DNA of 64,000 nt, taken from the NCBI GenBank assembly GCA_035373905.1, contig DAOSOK010000005.1:114322-178321 (forward strand). The letters run 5' to 3'. Source of the stretch: Candidatus Ozemobacteraceae bacterium. Lineage in GTDB: Bacteria; Muiribacteriota; Ozemobacteria; Ozemobacterales; Ozemobacteraceae. The notes under the pieces are model-generated. The model did no database searches and was not told the origin of the DNA. It saw only the letters and a program-made list of their open reading frames with translations. Positions within the stretch are counted from its first letter, which is position 1; the number at the start of each line of letters is the position of its first letter. This document shows, one piece after another, positions 25,420 to 34,812 of this stretch. Both the position numbers and the translations under genes were made by a program.

Positions 25420-25428
25420 AGTATATCA
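25420..25428 (-). promoter_or_regulatory. Extended -10 promoter
   Basis: Minus-strand TGA-TATACT, about 40 bases upstream of the ATG at 25383. No good -35 is seen. Confidence 0.5.
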
Positions 25429-25449
25429 CGCTCTTCAGCCCAGTGCGCG

Positions 25450-25476
25450 TAGGGGCGGGTTTGAAACCCGCCCCTA
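25450..25476. repeat. GGGGCGGGTTT palindrome, copy 1
   Basis: TAGGGGCGGGTTT-G-AAACCCGCCCCTA is a perfect 13-bp-arm palindrome, just downstream of the aspS 3' end. A second copy lies at 51279-51299 in the same position relative to hydA. It may act as a terminator or be a dispersed repeat. Confidence 0.75.
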
Positions 25477-25510
25477 TAGAACCTCAACGTGCGTTGCTGC
25501 CCGGCTGACG

Positions 25511-27298
25511 TCAGGCCTTGTCGGTTTTTTCCGGGTAGTTGATCGTGAGGTGGAGCTCGCGGAGCTGCTTCTCGGTGGCCTCGCAGGGGGCGCCCATCAG
25601 CAGGTCCATCGCGTTCTGGTTCATCGGGAAAGAGATGACCTCGCGGATGTTCGGTTCGTTGGCGAGCAGCATGACGATGCGATCGATGCCGGGGGCGATG
25701 CCGCCGTGCGGCGGGGCGCCGTAAGTGAAGGCGCGGATCATGCCGCCGAATTTGGCGTCGACCTGCTCCTTCGAGTAGCCGGCGATCTCGAACGCCTTGT
25801 ACATGATGTCGGGCCGGTGGTTGCGGATCGCGCCGCTCGACAGCTCGACGCCGTTACATACGATATCGTATTGATACGCGTTGATCGTCAGCGGGTCCTT
25901 GGTCAGAAGCGCTTCGAGGCCGCCCTGGGGCATCGAGAAGGGGTTATGGCTGAAGACGATCTCGTTCGTCTCGGGATCGCGCTCGAACATCGGGAAGTCG
26001 GTGATCCAGCAGAACTCGTAGCAGTTCTTGCGGCGCAGGTCGAGCAGGTCGGCGAGCTTCACGCGAATCTTGCCGAGCACGATGGACGCGGCGGTCGGCT
26101 GGTCGGCCACGAACAGCAGCGACGAGCCGGCTTCCACGGCCATGCGCTCGCGCAGCGCCTGCTTGACGCCGTCCGTGAGCGGTTTGGACAGCGTGCCCTT
26201 GATCTCGCCGCCGGCCGTGTAATGCAGCGTGGCGAGGCCCTTGGCCCCGGCCTCCTTCGCGAGCGCCTCGAGATCGTCGAAGAACTTGCGCGACTTGTCG
26301 GCAATACCCGGCACGCAGATTGCGCGCACGGCGCCGTTCCCGGCCACGACCGACTCAAACGCCTTGAAGCCCGACGTCGCGAAGATGTCGGACACATCCT
26401 GGATCTTCAGCCCGAACCGCAGGTCGGGCTTGTCGCTGCCGTACGTGCGCATGGCCTCGGCATACGGGATGCGCGGGAAAGGCAGGGGCGTCGACTGCCA
26501 GTCGGAGAACTCGGTGAACACACCGTGGATGACCTTGCCGACGGCGTCGAACACGTCGTCCTGCGTGACGAACGACATCTCGACGTCGAGTTGATAGAAC
26601 TCGCCCGGCGACCGGTCGGCGCGCGCGTCCTCGTCGCGGAAGCAGGGCGCAATCTGGAAGTAGCGGTCGAAGCCGCTGACCATCAGCAGTTGCTTGAACT
26701 GCTGCGGCGCCTGGGGCAGGGCATAAAATTTTCCAGGATATAATCGGCTGGGCACGAGGTAGTCGCGGGCGCCTTCCGGAGAGCTGCTGGTGAGGATCGG
26801 CGTCTGGAACTCGTTGAAGCCGAGCTCTGTCATGCGGCGCCGGATACTTGAAATGACCCTCGAGCGCAGCAGGATATTCTGGTGCAACTTGTTGCGGCGT
26901 AGGTCGAGGAACCGGTAGGAAAGGCGCGTCGCCTCGGGGGCCGTCGTGTCGTCGACGATCGGGAACGGAAGCACCTCGGCCGGTCCCTGCACCGTGAGGG
27001 TCGAGATTTCGACCTCGACCGCGCCTGTCGGCATGCGGGTGTTGATGTTCCCCTCGCCGCGCGTGCGGACCGTGCCGTCGATCGTGATGACCGACTCAAC
27101 CCGTGTCGCGTCGAGCTGGGCATGCACCGGCGTGCCCGGCTGTGCCACGATCTGGGTGAGGCCGTAATTGTCGCGCAGGTCGGCGAACAGCATGCCGCCG
27201 AGGTCGCGCTTGCGCTGGATCCAGCCCGACAGCCGAACCTGCTGTCCGATGTGCGTGTCCCGGAGTTCGCCGCAGGTGTGTGAACGATACGTATGCAT
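25511..27298 (-). CDS. aspS: Aspartyl-tRNA synthetase
   Basis: 595 residues, the bacterial-type length. The N-terminal OB-fold anticodon-binding domain (HIGQQVRLSGWIQRKRDLGG), class II motif 2 (YFQIAPCFRDEDARADR), the bacterial GAD insertion (about 290-420) and motif 3 (GAPPHGGIAPGIDRIVMLL) are all visible. It charges tRNA-Asp, and possibly tRNA-Asn if the organism lacks AsnRS; which type it is cannot be told here. It is monocistronic with a fair promoter (27352-27380). AT-rich codon islands at 25853-25880 and 26721-26750 replace the usual GC-ending codons. Confidence 0.97.
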   Translation of the reverse strand: MHTYRSHTCGELRDTHIGQQVRLSGWIQRKRDLGGMLFADLRDNYGLTQIVAQPGTPVHAQLDATRVESVITIDGTVRTRGEGNINTRMPTGAVEVEISTLTVQGPAEVLPFPIVDDTTAPEATRLSYRFLDLRRNKLHQNILLRSRVISSIRRRMTELGFNEFQTPILTSSSPEGARDYLVPSRLYPGKFYALPQAPQQFKQLLMVSGFDRYFQIAPCFRDEDARADRSPGEFYQLDVEMSFVTQDDVFDAVGKVIHGVFTEFSDWQSTPLPFPRIPYAEAMRTYGSDKPDLRFGLKIQDVSDIFATSGFKAFESVVAGNGAVRAICVPGIADKSRKFFDDLEALAKEAGAKGLATLHYTAGGEIKGTLSKPLTDGVKQALRERMAVEAGSSLLFVADQPTAASIVLGKIRVKLADLLDLRRKNCYEFCWITDFPMFERDPETNEIVFSHNPFSMPQGGLEALLTKDPLTINAYQYDIVCNGVELSSGAIRNHRPDIMYKAFEIAGYSKEQVDAKFGGMIRAFTYGAPPHGGIAPGIDRIVMLLANEPNIREVISFPMNQNAMDLLMGAPCEATEKQLRELHLTINYPEKTDKA

Positions 27299-27351
27299 GA
27301 TGGCCTCTACCTCGTGTTGGTCAGCATTGAAAGCAGAATTGACGCGGCCGA

Positions 27352-27380
27352 AGTGTACCGCACGCCGCCGTCGAATGCAA
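27352..27380 (-). promoter_or_regulatory. Probable aspS promoter
   Basis: On the minus strand TTGCAT (27380-27375), a 17-base spacer and TACACT (27357-27352). Half-matches to both hexamers with ideal spacing, about 54 bases before the ATG. Confidence 0.45.
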
Positions 27381-27504
27381 GAGGCCCGGCTTCGAGAGGC
27401 ACGTCAACCGACGCCGGAAATCGCGACCCGTTGCCGCCGTTCAAGCCTTTCGGAATACAAGCCCGACTCGAAGGGGGAGACGAACGCGGGTATTCGAAAA
27501 CAGT

Positions 27505-30444
27505 CTATTCACGCTTTATCAAAAGCAGGGTGATGTCGTCGTCCTGTTGCGGCCGGACCGCCTGGCGGCGGTTCCAGGCGTAAATCGCCGTACAGGATTG
27601 CTCCAGGTCTTCCACGACCAGACCCGGGAGGGCCGTCGCGACCTTCTCGTATCCCAGCTGGTCGGACCCCGTATCGGTTTCAATCAGGCCATCGGTGTAG
27701 AACAGGAGGGTATCCCCGGGGTTGATCGGGATCTCGACAACCGTTGGAGACAACTTTGCCCGGCTCCCGAGCGGATAACTGTTCCCGATATGTTCGAGCA
27801 GCTTCGCATGGTTTCGGATCACATACGGGAAATTGTGTCCCGCATTGATCAATTCGAGAACATGGCGCCGCGTGTCCAGAATTGCCAGGAGGCTGCTCAT
27901 CATACGTTTGCGCTTCATCACCCGGAAGAGGGAATCATTGAAGGTGGTGGTGAATCGCGCAAGCTGAAAATCCGGAAGACAGTGCTCGACCATGATCTTT
28001 GCCATCGCCATCACCATCGCAGCGCCCACGCCGTGTCCGCTGACGTCGCCAATGATGATGAGCGCCCGATCATCGGAGAGCTGTTTGATCTCGAAATAGT
28101 CGCCCCCTAGCTCCGATGCGGGATGGCTGCGTCCGAAGACCCGGTAGGGTCCGATCGTCAGCTGCTCCTTTGGGAACAGGTGTTCCTGGACGATGCGACC
28201 GACCGCCAGATCTGAGAGTCCCTCCATCATCTGGTTGAATGCCTGGGATAGCCTCCCGAGTTCGTCCGGATCGGCCTCAGGCAGGCGGTGGCTGAAATCG
28301 CGGCGAGCGATCGCCTCGATACCGCCAGTCAGTTCGCCGATCGGCTGGAGAAGTCGTTTCGACAGAATGAAGCCGAGGAACAGGATGATCGCGAACAGGG
28401 TCGCGGAGAACGCGACCAGGTTACGAATCAGCTGTTGTCGCTCGGCATGGATGAACCGATCGTCGCGGACCGCGACCAGGAGATGGTCGGAAAGCAGGCG
28501 GGGTTTGATGCCGGCCACGAGGAGGCGATTTCCGTTCCGGTTTTGAAGCTCGCCGAATTGCGAGCCTCCGAGAATTTCGAGCCGCGCGAGGAATGGACGA
28601 AGAGGTTTATAAAGAGGGCTCTTCTGAGGAATCGGGTTGGAGGGCTGGTTCGGTGACCAGCCCATGACGCGGATTCCGGGAAACCGTCGTTCGAAGGAGG
28701 GGATGGAACGTACGAGAAAGAATCGTTCAAGGAGATCTCGCTTCCATGCGGCGGCGAACACGCGATCGATCTTGCCGCCCGCACCACGCCACTCGGCCAC
28801 GGTCGCGTCAGATGAAGATGTTCTATTTCGAGGTGTATCCTCCGTCAGGGGATAAAGGAAGAGCCACCGTTGTTCCCTGAAGATCGAAAACTCGAACACC
28901 TTTCCGAGAGCGGACGCTAGGTCGCCGATCGGCATTTCCTCGCCGGCAACGCTCTCGGCGAGGGAAAGCACCAACTCGTCTTCGAGTCCCGGATCTGTTT
29001 GATCGAGCAAGGAAATCATTCTCCGGATCAGTGATCCGAGAACCTTGGCCCCGCGTTCATCCTTGATTTCCTTTTCCTGCCATTGGGGATTCCCATAGGT
29101 TTGGTATTTGATTTGGGGCTGGCCGAGCTTGTCATACACGATCAGTTCAAAGGGGTTGATCTGACGAACCACGCCCTCCATCAATTTTCGCCAGGATTCC
29201 TGGCGATCGAGTCGCCCGCGATTGCGTGGGCTCAGCAGGGCCTCGAGTTGACGCTCGATATCCCTTCGCAGGTCGGCATACTGGCCGTCGAGTGCGTGCA
29301 ACTGGCGTTCCATAGCAACGGAAGCTTCCTGGGTGCGCCTTCGCTCGAGTTCCGCGAGAGCATCCCATTCCACGAAGCCGATCAGGGTCATGGGGACCCC
29401 GCCGGCAAAGGCGAAGAGCAGGAGAAGGCGTGACCGGATGGGAAGGACGAATTCCGTATTCCCGAGCATGAAGCGGGCCGAAATCGTAGCCAGAAGTCCG
29501 AAGACCCCGGCCAGAAAAAGAGAAAGCCATACCCGTTTCGACTGGAAGTCGGGAAGCTCGCTTCGGGCCATGGTTCCCCACAGGAAGATTCCCGCGTCGA
29601 GCTGATGCAGGGCTACCAGGGACGCCGGCAGGACATGGTGGGCCTGCATGTTCCGCCGGAAGACGCGGAGACCGGCCGAAACGTCGGAAGGAATGATATC
29701 TTGGCCTCGAAGATCGGCAATTCCGAGATCGATGACGCGATGTGGGCGAAAGATTCGGAGCTGTCGGGTCTGATCGCGATATGCGAGTTGGTTCCAAGCC
29801 GCGGTGTGACGGATGTGAGCGCAAAAAATTCCCCAGTCACCACCGCAATGGACAAGCCAACGCCATTTTCCCGTCGGATCGGCGTCAATGAGCTTTGCCT
29901 GGTGGTCGTCCAGCCGTTCCTCGAGATTGACGGCCGGCCCCAGATACCCCTTCAGAACGGCCTTGTGCTTCTTCGCCGCAGCCCGTCGGTTCCCTTCGCC
30001 GAAAACCTCGAACAGGCGCGCTGCGATGGCGGGGCCGACCGACGGGGTGAGCTCGGGGGCGATCCGACGTCCGTTCCGATCGACGATCACCAGGCGAAGC
30101 AGACCGGGAAAACGGGCGGAAAGGGCGTGCATCGCCTTGCTGGCTGTCTTGGAAAACTCCTCAGGGGGTGCGTTCTTCAAGACCCTGCGAAGGGCTTGGA
30201 ACTGTTCGCCGAGATAAACCCGGGTGTCACCGCGCTTTCGCATCAGCAGAATCTGTTGGTCGATGCGTGTGAAAGCACGCTCGAGAGCCATCCGCTCCTC
30301 ACGGTCCCATGTTCGGCCGATTCCTGCCGCCACGATCAGCAGAGGAATGGCGAAGAACACGAGAACGTGGCCAAGCCAGCGGAGGGTCGGCCCGAAACGC
30401 TTCACCATCCCCGGGGCAACATCGGATGTTCCTGGGTCGATCAA
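27505..30444 (-). CDS. Membrane sensor SpoIIE/RsbU-type phosphatase, second copy
   Basis: 979 residues with the same plan as 15788-18667: N-terminal span (about 25-45), long extracytoplasmic sensor region, more spans (around 310-365 and 645-670), HAMP (LQPIGELTGGIEAIARRDF), then the PP2C/SpoIIE domain with GGDYFE, GDVSGHG, YTDGLIE and QDDDITLLL. The two catalytic domains are clearly paralogous while sensor regions diverge, so signals probably differ. The ATG overlaps the stop of the GspJ-like pseudopilin gene (ATGA), tying this phosphatase to the ECF sigma/pseudopilin operon. The STAS protein at 38642 is its likely substrate. Confidence 0.9.
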   Translation of the reverse strand: MIDPGTSDVAPGMVKRFGPTLRWLGHVLVFFAIPLLIVAAGIGRTWDREERMALERAFTRIDQQILLMRKRGDTRVYLGEQFQALRRVLKNAPPEEFSKTASKAMHALSARFPGLLRLVIVDRNGRRIAPELTPSVGPAIAARLFEVFGEGNRRAAAKKHKAVLKGYLGPAVNLEERLDDHQAKLIDADPTGKWRWLVHCGGDWGIFCAHIRHTAAWNQLAYRDQTRQLRIFRPHRVIDLGIADLRGQDIIPSDVSAGLRVFRRNMQAHHVLPASLVALHQLDAGIFLWGTMARSELPDFQSKRVWLSLFLAGVFGLLATISARFMLGNTEFVLPIRSRLLLLFAFAGGVPMTLIGFVEWDALAELERRRTQEASVAMERQLHALDGQYADLRRDIERQLEALLSPRNRGRLDRQESWRKLMEGVVRQINPFELIVYDKLGQPQIKYQTYGNPQWQEKEIKDERGAKVLGSLIRRMISLLDQTDPGLEDELVLSLAESVAGEEMPIGDLASALGKVFEFSIFREQRWLFLYPLTEDTPRNRTSSSDATVAEWRGAGGKIDRVFAAAWKRDLLERFFLVRSIPSFERRFPGIRVMGWSPNQPSNPIPQKSPLYKPLRPFLARLEILGGSQFGELQNRNGNRLLVAGIKPRLLSDHLLVAVRDDRFIHAERQQLIRNLVAFSATLFAIILFLGFILSKRLLQPIGELTGGIEAIARRDFSHRLPEADPDELGRLSQAFNQMMEGLSDLAVGRIVQEHLFPKEQLTIGPYRVFGRSHPASELGGDYFEIKQLSDDRALIIIGDVSGHGVGAAMVMAMAKIMVEHCLPDFQLARFTTTFNDSLFRVMKRKRMMSSLLAILDTRRHVLELINAGHNFPYVIRNHAKLLEHIGNSYPLGSRAKLSPTVVEIPINPGDTLLFYTDGLIETDTGSDQLGYEKVATALPGLVVEDLEQSCTAIYAWNRRQAVRPQQDDDITLLLIKRE

Positions 30445-31187
30445 GGCGGTCCTCTGAGTTCCGAATACCAGGTGCGGTTGACCCCTTCCTGTGCCAGCAT
30501 CGAGGATATGAACGTGGGGGCGACCATTTCGGAGTAATCGGCCAGGACGACGCCGCGTGGCTTGCTGAGGCTCGTCGGGTCGAGACGATTGAGAGCCCCG
30601 GTATCGATGGTGTCGACGAGTTGAAGGGTTACGAAAAAGGCCGATCTCGGAGCGATTCCCTGAAAATCGACGATCTGAATCTCGAAATGATTGACCCGGT
30701 CGGAAAGGACGGTCGTCCGCGGGGCTTGTCCGGTGGCCGGATGCGGTCGCTCTTCCCGAATCAGCTCTTTCCGGGGGTCTCCCGGCTTCTTCTGCCGCAA
30801 TCGGTACGTGATGAAATTGGCCAGATGCGGACGAAGGCCTGAGGGTTCTATTGTAATCGTCTTATCGAGGGGAGCGTGTCGGGGAAAGGCATGGAACCGG
30901 TATGTGATGCCCGATGAATCCGGCGACGAGAAAAGCAGATCCTTGAGATTCCATTCGATCGGTCCGTCATCGAACGGCATGCAGGCGGCCTTGAGATCGG
31001 CGTGGATCTGACGGAGAACCCGTCGAGCTTCCATCGTGGTCTCGACCTGAAGCATGCCGACCAGCGACGTCCGGGTTCCGGTAAGGAATATCTGGAAGGC
31101 GGAAAGCAGAAGGAGAGCTAGGCAGATCACCGCGACCAGCAACTCGATGAGGGTGAATCCTTTTGGGGATCGAAAGGTTCTCATCAT
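30441..31187 (-). CDS. GspJ/PilW-like minor pseudopilin
   Basis: 248 residues. The prepilin signal is canonical: SPKG then FTLIELLVAV, with Glu at +5, and a hydrophobic helix. The large C-terminal domain (TTMEARRVLRQIHADLKAA, later FITYRLRQ) resembles GspJ/PilW minor pilins. The open frame runs further upstream, but ATG 31187 overlaps the previous stop by four bases and places the signal at the N-terminus. It probably forms part of a pseudopilus tip with the two genes just upstream; its stop overlaps the SpoIIE phosphatase ATG. Confidence 0.85.
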   Translation of the reverse strand: MMRTFRSPKGFTLIELLVAVICLALLLLSAFQIFLTGTRTSLVGMLQVETTMEARRVLRQIHADLKAACMPFDDGPIEWNLKDLLFSSPDSSGITYRFHAFPRHAPLDKTITIEPSGLRPHLANFITYRLRQKKPGDPRKELIREERPHPATGQAPRTTVLSDRVNHFEIQIVDFQGIAPRSAFFVTLQLVDTIDTGALNRLDPTSLSKPRGVVLADYSEMVAPTFISSMLAQEGVNRTWYSELRGPP

Positions 31188-31648
31188 TTCGGCAGCTCCA
31201 CGATCAGGCCTTCGACTGCCACGCCTCCGCGACTCAGCCATGCGGCAGCCCGGCTGGCCTGCTTCGGCTCGACTCGGATGCGTATCCGAACCGCTCGTCG
31301 CCCATTTCCGCCTGGAAGACTTTGCGGAGGATCGACCGTAATCTCGCGCCGGAACATCTGCCATTCGAGAGGGTGGCGGATCGCTGAATTCGGTTCGTCA
31401 CGAAGATCGTTCCACCCCGGTGGAAATTCGGCCAGCGGATGTGCGGCATAATTCGCCACCAGGTCGAACCCGGCGGCCCGGAAGATCTCGAGCGGCTCGA
31501 GGGCCGCCTGCATGGCGGCGAACTCATAATACGTATCCATCGACTGGCGATTGGCGGTCGAAGCCACGCTGAGGAATCCCACCAGCACGAGCGCGAAGAA
31601 GATCATGGCGATGATCACTTCGACCAGGTTGAACCCGCGTCTCCTCAT
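31184..31648 (-). CDS. GspI/PilV-like minor pseudopilin
   Basis: 154 residues. Short leader MRRRG, then FNLVEVIIAMIFFALVLVGF: cleavage after Gly5, Glu at +5, single hydrophobic helix. Size and position between the K-like and J-like genes match a GspI/PilV-type minor pseudopilin. ATG overlaps the upstream stop (ATGA) and its own stop overlaps the next ATG, so the three are made together. Confidence 0.87.
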   Translation of the reverse strand: MRRRGFNLVEVIIAMIFFALVLVGFLSVASTANRQSMDTYYEFAAMQAALEPLEIFRAAGFDLVANYAAHPLAEFPPGWNDLRDEPNSAIRHPLEWQMFRREITVDPPQSLPGGNGRRAVRIRIRVEPKQASRAAAWLSRGGVAVEGLIVELPK

Positions 31649-33714
31649 CCCTCATCCAGCCTTTCAAAAACGACCCAGCGCCCGATGGCCGGGCGATAGA
31701 TCGGTTGGGCGGGTTGCAATGCCGCGTCATACTTCAGGTGATGTTCCCCCGCGCACCAGAAATGTGTGTTGAGCCGATCCACCACGACCGCTCCGATGAT
31801 ATTCAACGGTCGGCGTGCGATGACCGATCGTCGAAGATCGTCCCCGGCAGCAATCAACGATGCTTCAACCGGTTTGTCCGTGTCGATGACGATATCTCCC
31901 TTTCTGGTCAGGAGAACCAGGAGATCCCGCGAGGGATCGGAACGCCGAATTTCGCCGCGGATCTGGAAACCCGGAGCGACGAGAACTCCCTGGCCCGTCA
32001 CGATCAGGGGGCGCTCCGGCGACCCAAGATCGATGAGGGAGTCGCGCCCTCCGAGAATCTGGACGATTCCGTCGATATGGAGTTTTCCCGCTGTGGGGTC
32101 GTACATCCCTGAGCGCAGAAATGCAGCCTTGTCAAAACGCCGTGCCCACAGGCCGAATCCCCCGTATGGCCGGAAACCATCGGGGCCGGTCCGGTCGGGG
32201 GAAATGACCGCCTGACGGCGATTGAGGATCGGCATGATCGGGAACGCTGCATCAGTGGGCGGGTTGTTGATGGCCGCTCCGATCGACCCATAGGGAAACG
32301 AGGTGTCGAACCTGGAGAACAGCAGATGCCCGGCGCCCTTGGCGGCATCGACTTTCGGCAGTTCACCGTAAAACCGGATATCTGCCGGAGCCGTGAGCCC
32401 CTGAGGCGGGGGATTCAGGCCCATCCATGGCTTGGTGAGAATGTCTTTCGCCTTCTCCTTATCGAGCGATGAAATGTCCAGATACAGGGCCGAATGATAC
32501 AGGAATCGCTGGCGGATCCCGCCTTCCAGAATTTCTCCTGCAAGGGCGGAGTTGACCTGGGCAGGGTCGGGGCCGAGCAGCAGAAATCCCGGTGCCGGCC
32601 GATCGTAACGATCGGGAAGATCGCGGGTGTGCCCACCCTGCAGACGCCATTCCTCGTTCCAGAGGTAGGAACGGATCTTCGTGGCGATGTCGGTCGGCCC
32701 CTCGCCTGGAACGAGAGCAACGCCGGCTTCGAACTTTCCCTTGACCCGGTCGAATTTTTTCTTCAATTCTTCTGCGAGATAGTCATCGACCGCGCTGCTG
32801 TAATTCGATCCCAGTTGCTTTTTTGCTTCCTTGATCTTGTAGTCGAGTTCGTTGGCCATCCAGGTGTCGAGATCGAACAGCACACGACAGTCGGCGTTGG
32901 TCACATCGATCGTCGAACCGCAGGAAGGCAACAGGCTCTTTGTCGATTCGTCAAGGTTGAGGAACACGTAGGCGTCACCTGGGCCGTCAGCCCCGCCGAA
33001 TCGGATTTTGCCGCGCTTTCCGGCCGGGCCGGCGACAGGATCTACCGTGATTCGAACGCGATTCTGGTTCAGCATCAAGCCGCCAGTCTCACGAAACTCC
33101 TGCAGCCCCTGCCTCACCAAAAGCGCGTAATCGAGAGCAGCGCCTTGGGCGAATGCAGACCTCGCTCCGTTCGCGTCACGTGGGGTGACGACGACGGCGA
33201 CCTTGTAGTCGCGGCGACGAACCAGTCGGCAGATCGTCTCGCCCCCAGCGTCGGAAAGCCGGCACTGGGTCGTCAATTCGATTCTTCCAACGCCTTCATT
33301 CGGGTCCTTGGAATAGGCGATGTTCTCGTAATCCTGGTTGATGAAATCGACGACCCGGGCCTCGACGGTCAGATTCAGTTCCTGTCGGGCCCGAACCATG
33401 CCGCGTGCGACCTCGGTGGTCAGGGGAACGGGTATCGCCAGCTTCCCGGGGTTCTTGCCCTGCCCGATCACCCACCGGGTCTCTGCGGCAGCCTGATTTT
33501 CGAAGGCGGCGTCAAGAGAAGCAAAGGCCTCTTCGTCCGCCGCTTCGACGATCTGTCGAAGAACCTCTCCCTGTTCGAGCCGGAAGGCGGTGCGTTGAGC
33601 CTGGGTCGTCAACTGAAAAAACGCCAGAGTCAGCCCGGAGATGATGAGAACCAGGAAAAGGACGAGATGCAATGCAATCCCTCGCCTGGCCCAGGCGAAT
33701 CTATCGAAGCTCAT
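31645..33714 (-). CDS. Large GspK/PilX-like pilus tip protein
   Basis: 689 residues. The N-terminus is prepilin-like (ARRG then IALHLVLFLVLIISGLTL) but lacks Glu at +5, the feature that distinguishes GspK tip pseudopilins. The mature part is far larger than GspK (about 300 residues) and has no recognised domain; a few Cys occur (PSCGSTIDVTNADC). The C-terminal region is beta-rich (LIVTGQGVLVAPGFQIRGEI, a bactofilin- or haemagglutinin-like ladder pattern). The frame extends upstream, but ATG 33714 starts at the signal; it overlaps the anti-sigma gene by 14 bp. Confidence 0.8.
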   Translation of the reverse strand: MSFDRFAWARRGIALHLVLFLVLIISGLTLAFFQLTTQAQRTAFRLEQGEVLRQIVEAADEEAFASLDAAFENQAAAETRWVIGQGKNPGKLAIPVPLTTEVARGMVRARQELNLTVEARVVDFINQDYENIAYSKDPNEGVGRIELTTQCRLSDAGGETICRLVRRRDYKVAVVVTPRDANGARSAFAQGAALDYALLVRQGLQEFRETGGLMLNQNRVRITVDPVAGPAGKRGKIRFGGADGPGDAYVFLNLDESTKSLLPSCGSTIDVTNADCRVLFDLDTWMANELDYKIKEAKKQLGSNYSSAVDDYLAEELKKKFDRVKGKFEAGVALVPGEGPTDIATKIRSYLWNEEWRLQGGHTRDLPDRYDRPAPGFLLLGPDPAQVNSALAGEILEGGIRQRFLYHSALYLDISSLDKEKAKDILTKPWMGLNPPPQGLTAPADIRFYGELPKVDAAKGAGHLLFSRFDTSFPYGSIGAAINNPPTDAAFPIMPILNRRQAVISPDRTGPDGFRPYGGFGLWARRFDKAAFLRSGMYDPTAGKLHIDGIVQILGGRDSLIDLGSPERPLIVTGQGVLVAPGFQIRGEIRRSDPSRDLLVLLTRKGDIVIDTDKPVEASLIAAGDDLRRSVIARRPLNIIGAVVVDRLNTHFWCAGEHHLKYDAALQPAQPIYRPAIGRWVVFERLDEG

Positions 33715-34192
33715 CGTGATCCTCGCTTGTTGTCGGTGCTGAGGTTGCCGAGGCGCTATTCCCCGGAAAATCAAGTTCCGACACGGACGATGCTCCCGAT
33801 GGGGGGGAAGAGGCGATTGGGAGAGAGGAGGCCAGCGGCGCATCCTTCCCGGGGAATGTCGTAGATGGCTGCCTTCCCAACGCGATCGCCAGGATCGCGG
33901 TTCCGACGGCGATCGTGACAATTCCAAGGATGAGCTTCCCTGGCATGCCGAAGAATGGTGCCGGGTCTCCTGCGGGAAGAGGCTCGGCGGCGATTGCTTT
34001 CGAGATGCGTGAAGTCAGGGATGGGGCCGGCGGTTGGGGAAACGCGCTGCCGGAACTCCGAAGGCAGGACACAGCCTCCTGCAGGTCGCGACATGCAGGG
34101 CAGGCGGCGGCATGATCAGCCAATGAGCCGTCGATACCCTTGTTGCTGACAAGGGCTTCTGCGAAGATTTCACAGAGATTCGGTTCAGTCAT
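33701..34192 (-). CDS. Zinc-finger anti-sigma factor (membrane-anchored)
   Basis: 163 residues. The N-terminal anti-sigma zinc-binding motif HAAACPAC (HxxxCxxC) is present, then a membrane span (LILGIVTIAVGTAILAIALG) and a Ser/Pro-rich extracytoplasmic tail. It should hold the ECF sigma factor encoded just upstream at the membrane and release it on an envelope signal. An ATG at 34216 is in frame, but 34192 gives only an 8-bp overlap with the sigma gene and starts just before the conserved region. It overlaps the pilus tip gene downstream. Confidence 0.85.
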   Translation of the reverse strand: MTEPNLCEIFAEALVSNKGIDGSLADHAAACPACRDLQEAVSCLRSSGSAFPQPPAPSLTSRISKAIAAEPLPAGDPAPFFGMPGKLILGIVTIAVGTAILAIALGRQPSTTFPGKDAPLASSLPIASSPPSGASSVSELDFPGNSASATSAPTTSEDHDELR

Positions 34193-34754
34193 GCGAGGCA
34201 AGCCTCCGGCGTTCACGGACGATGGCTCTCAGGCGGGCCAGAATTCGATGAAAGCGAACGCGAACGTGGGGTTCCGTTTGATCGACCAATTCGCCGATCT
34301 CGCGGTAGGACAACCCTTGAAAAATGCGAAGCTCGATGAGAAGGCGATCGGCCTCCGTAAGAGGCGCCAGGAGCGCCTCGACCTCGACACCCGCCAGCGC
34401 GGTATCTTCCACGGCAGGCCCGGTCGAAGCACGCTCGGAGAGAATTTGCATTTCCGTCAGGATATAGGTGGGTTTGTTGAGGTCACGGGACAAATTCCGT
34501 GCGATTCCCAACAGCCATCCGAGGAATGGGCGGGACGTCTGGTAGGAAGCCAGATATCGAAAAGCCCGGAGGAAGGTCTCCTGAAGCAGGTCGTCAAGGC
34601 GATCGGGGGGATGTCCGAATCCGCGAAGATAGGCTTGAACCGAATGTAAATGCCGGACGACGAGGGGGTCGAACGACTCCCGGTGCCCGGCAAGAACCTG
34701 CGCGATCAGCTCGAGATCGGGCGAGTGTGAAGTTCCATCAGGCATGTCGGTCAA
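34185..34754 (-). CDS. ECF-type RNA polymerase sigma factor
   Basis: 189 residues with sigma region 2 (DDLLQETFLRAFRYLASY) and region 4 (LTEADRLLIELRIFQGLSYREIGELV) separated by a short linker, the minimal ECF layout. Paired with the zinc-finger anti-sigma gene (8-bp overlap). It lies 58 bases after the lipoprotein gene 34813-35457, so is probably in the same transcript. A motif shared by that lipoprotein promoter and the one at 40668-40702 is a candidate for the sequence it recognises. Confidence 0.92.
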   Translation of the reverse strand: MTDMPDGTSHSPDLELIAQVLAGHRESFDPLVVRHLHSVQAYLRGFGHPPDRLDDLLQETFLRAFRYLASYQTSRPFLGWLLGIARNLSRDLNKPTYILTEMQILSERASTGPAVEDTALAGVEVEALLAPLTEADRLLIELRIFQGLSYREIGELVDQTEPHVRVRFHRILARLRAIVRERRRLASHD

Positions 34755-34812
34755 CCGGGCGTCTCATGGGAAAACCGGACAAGTCGGAGGAAAGCGGGGC
34801 TTTCACGACTCG

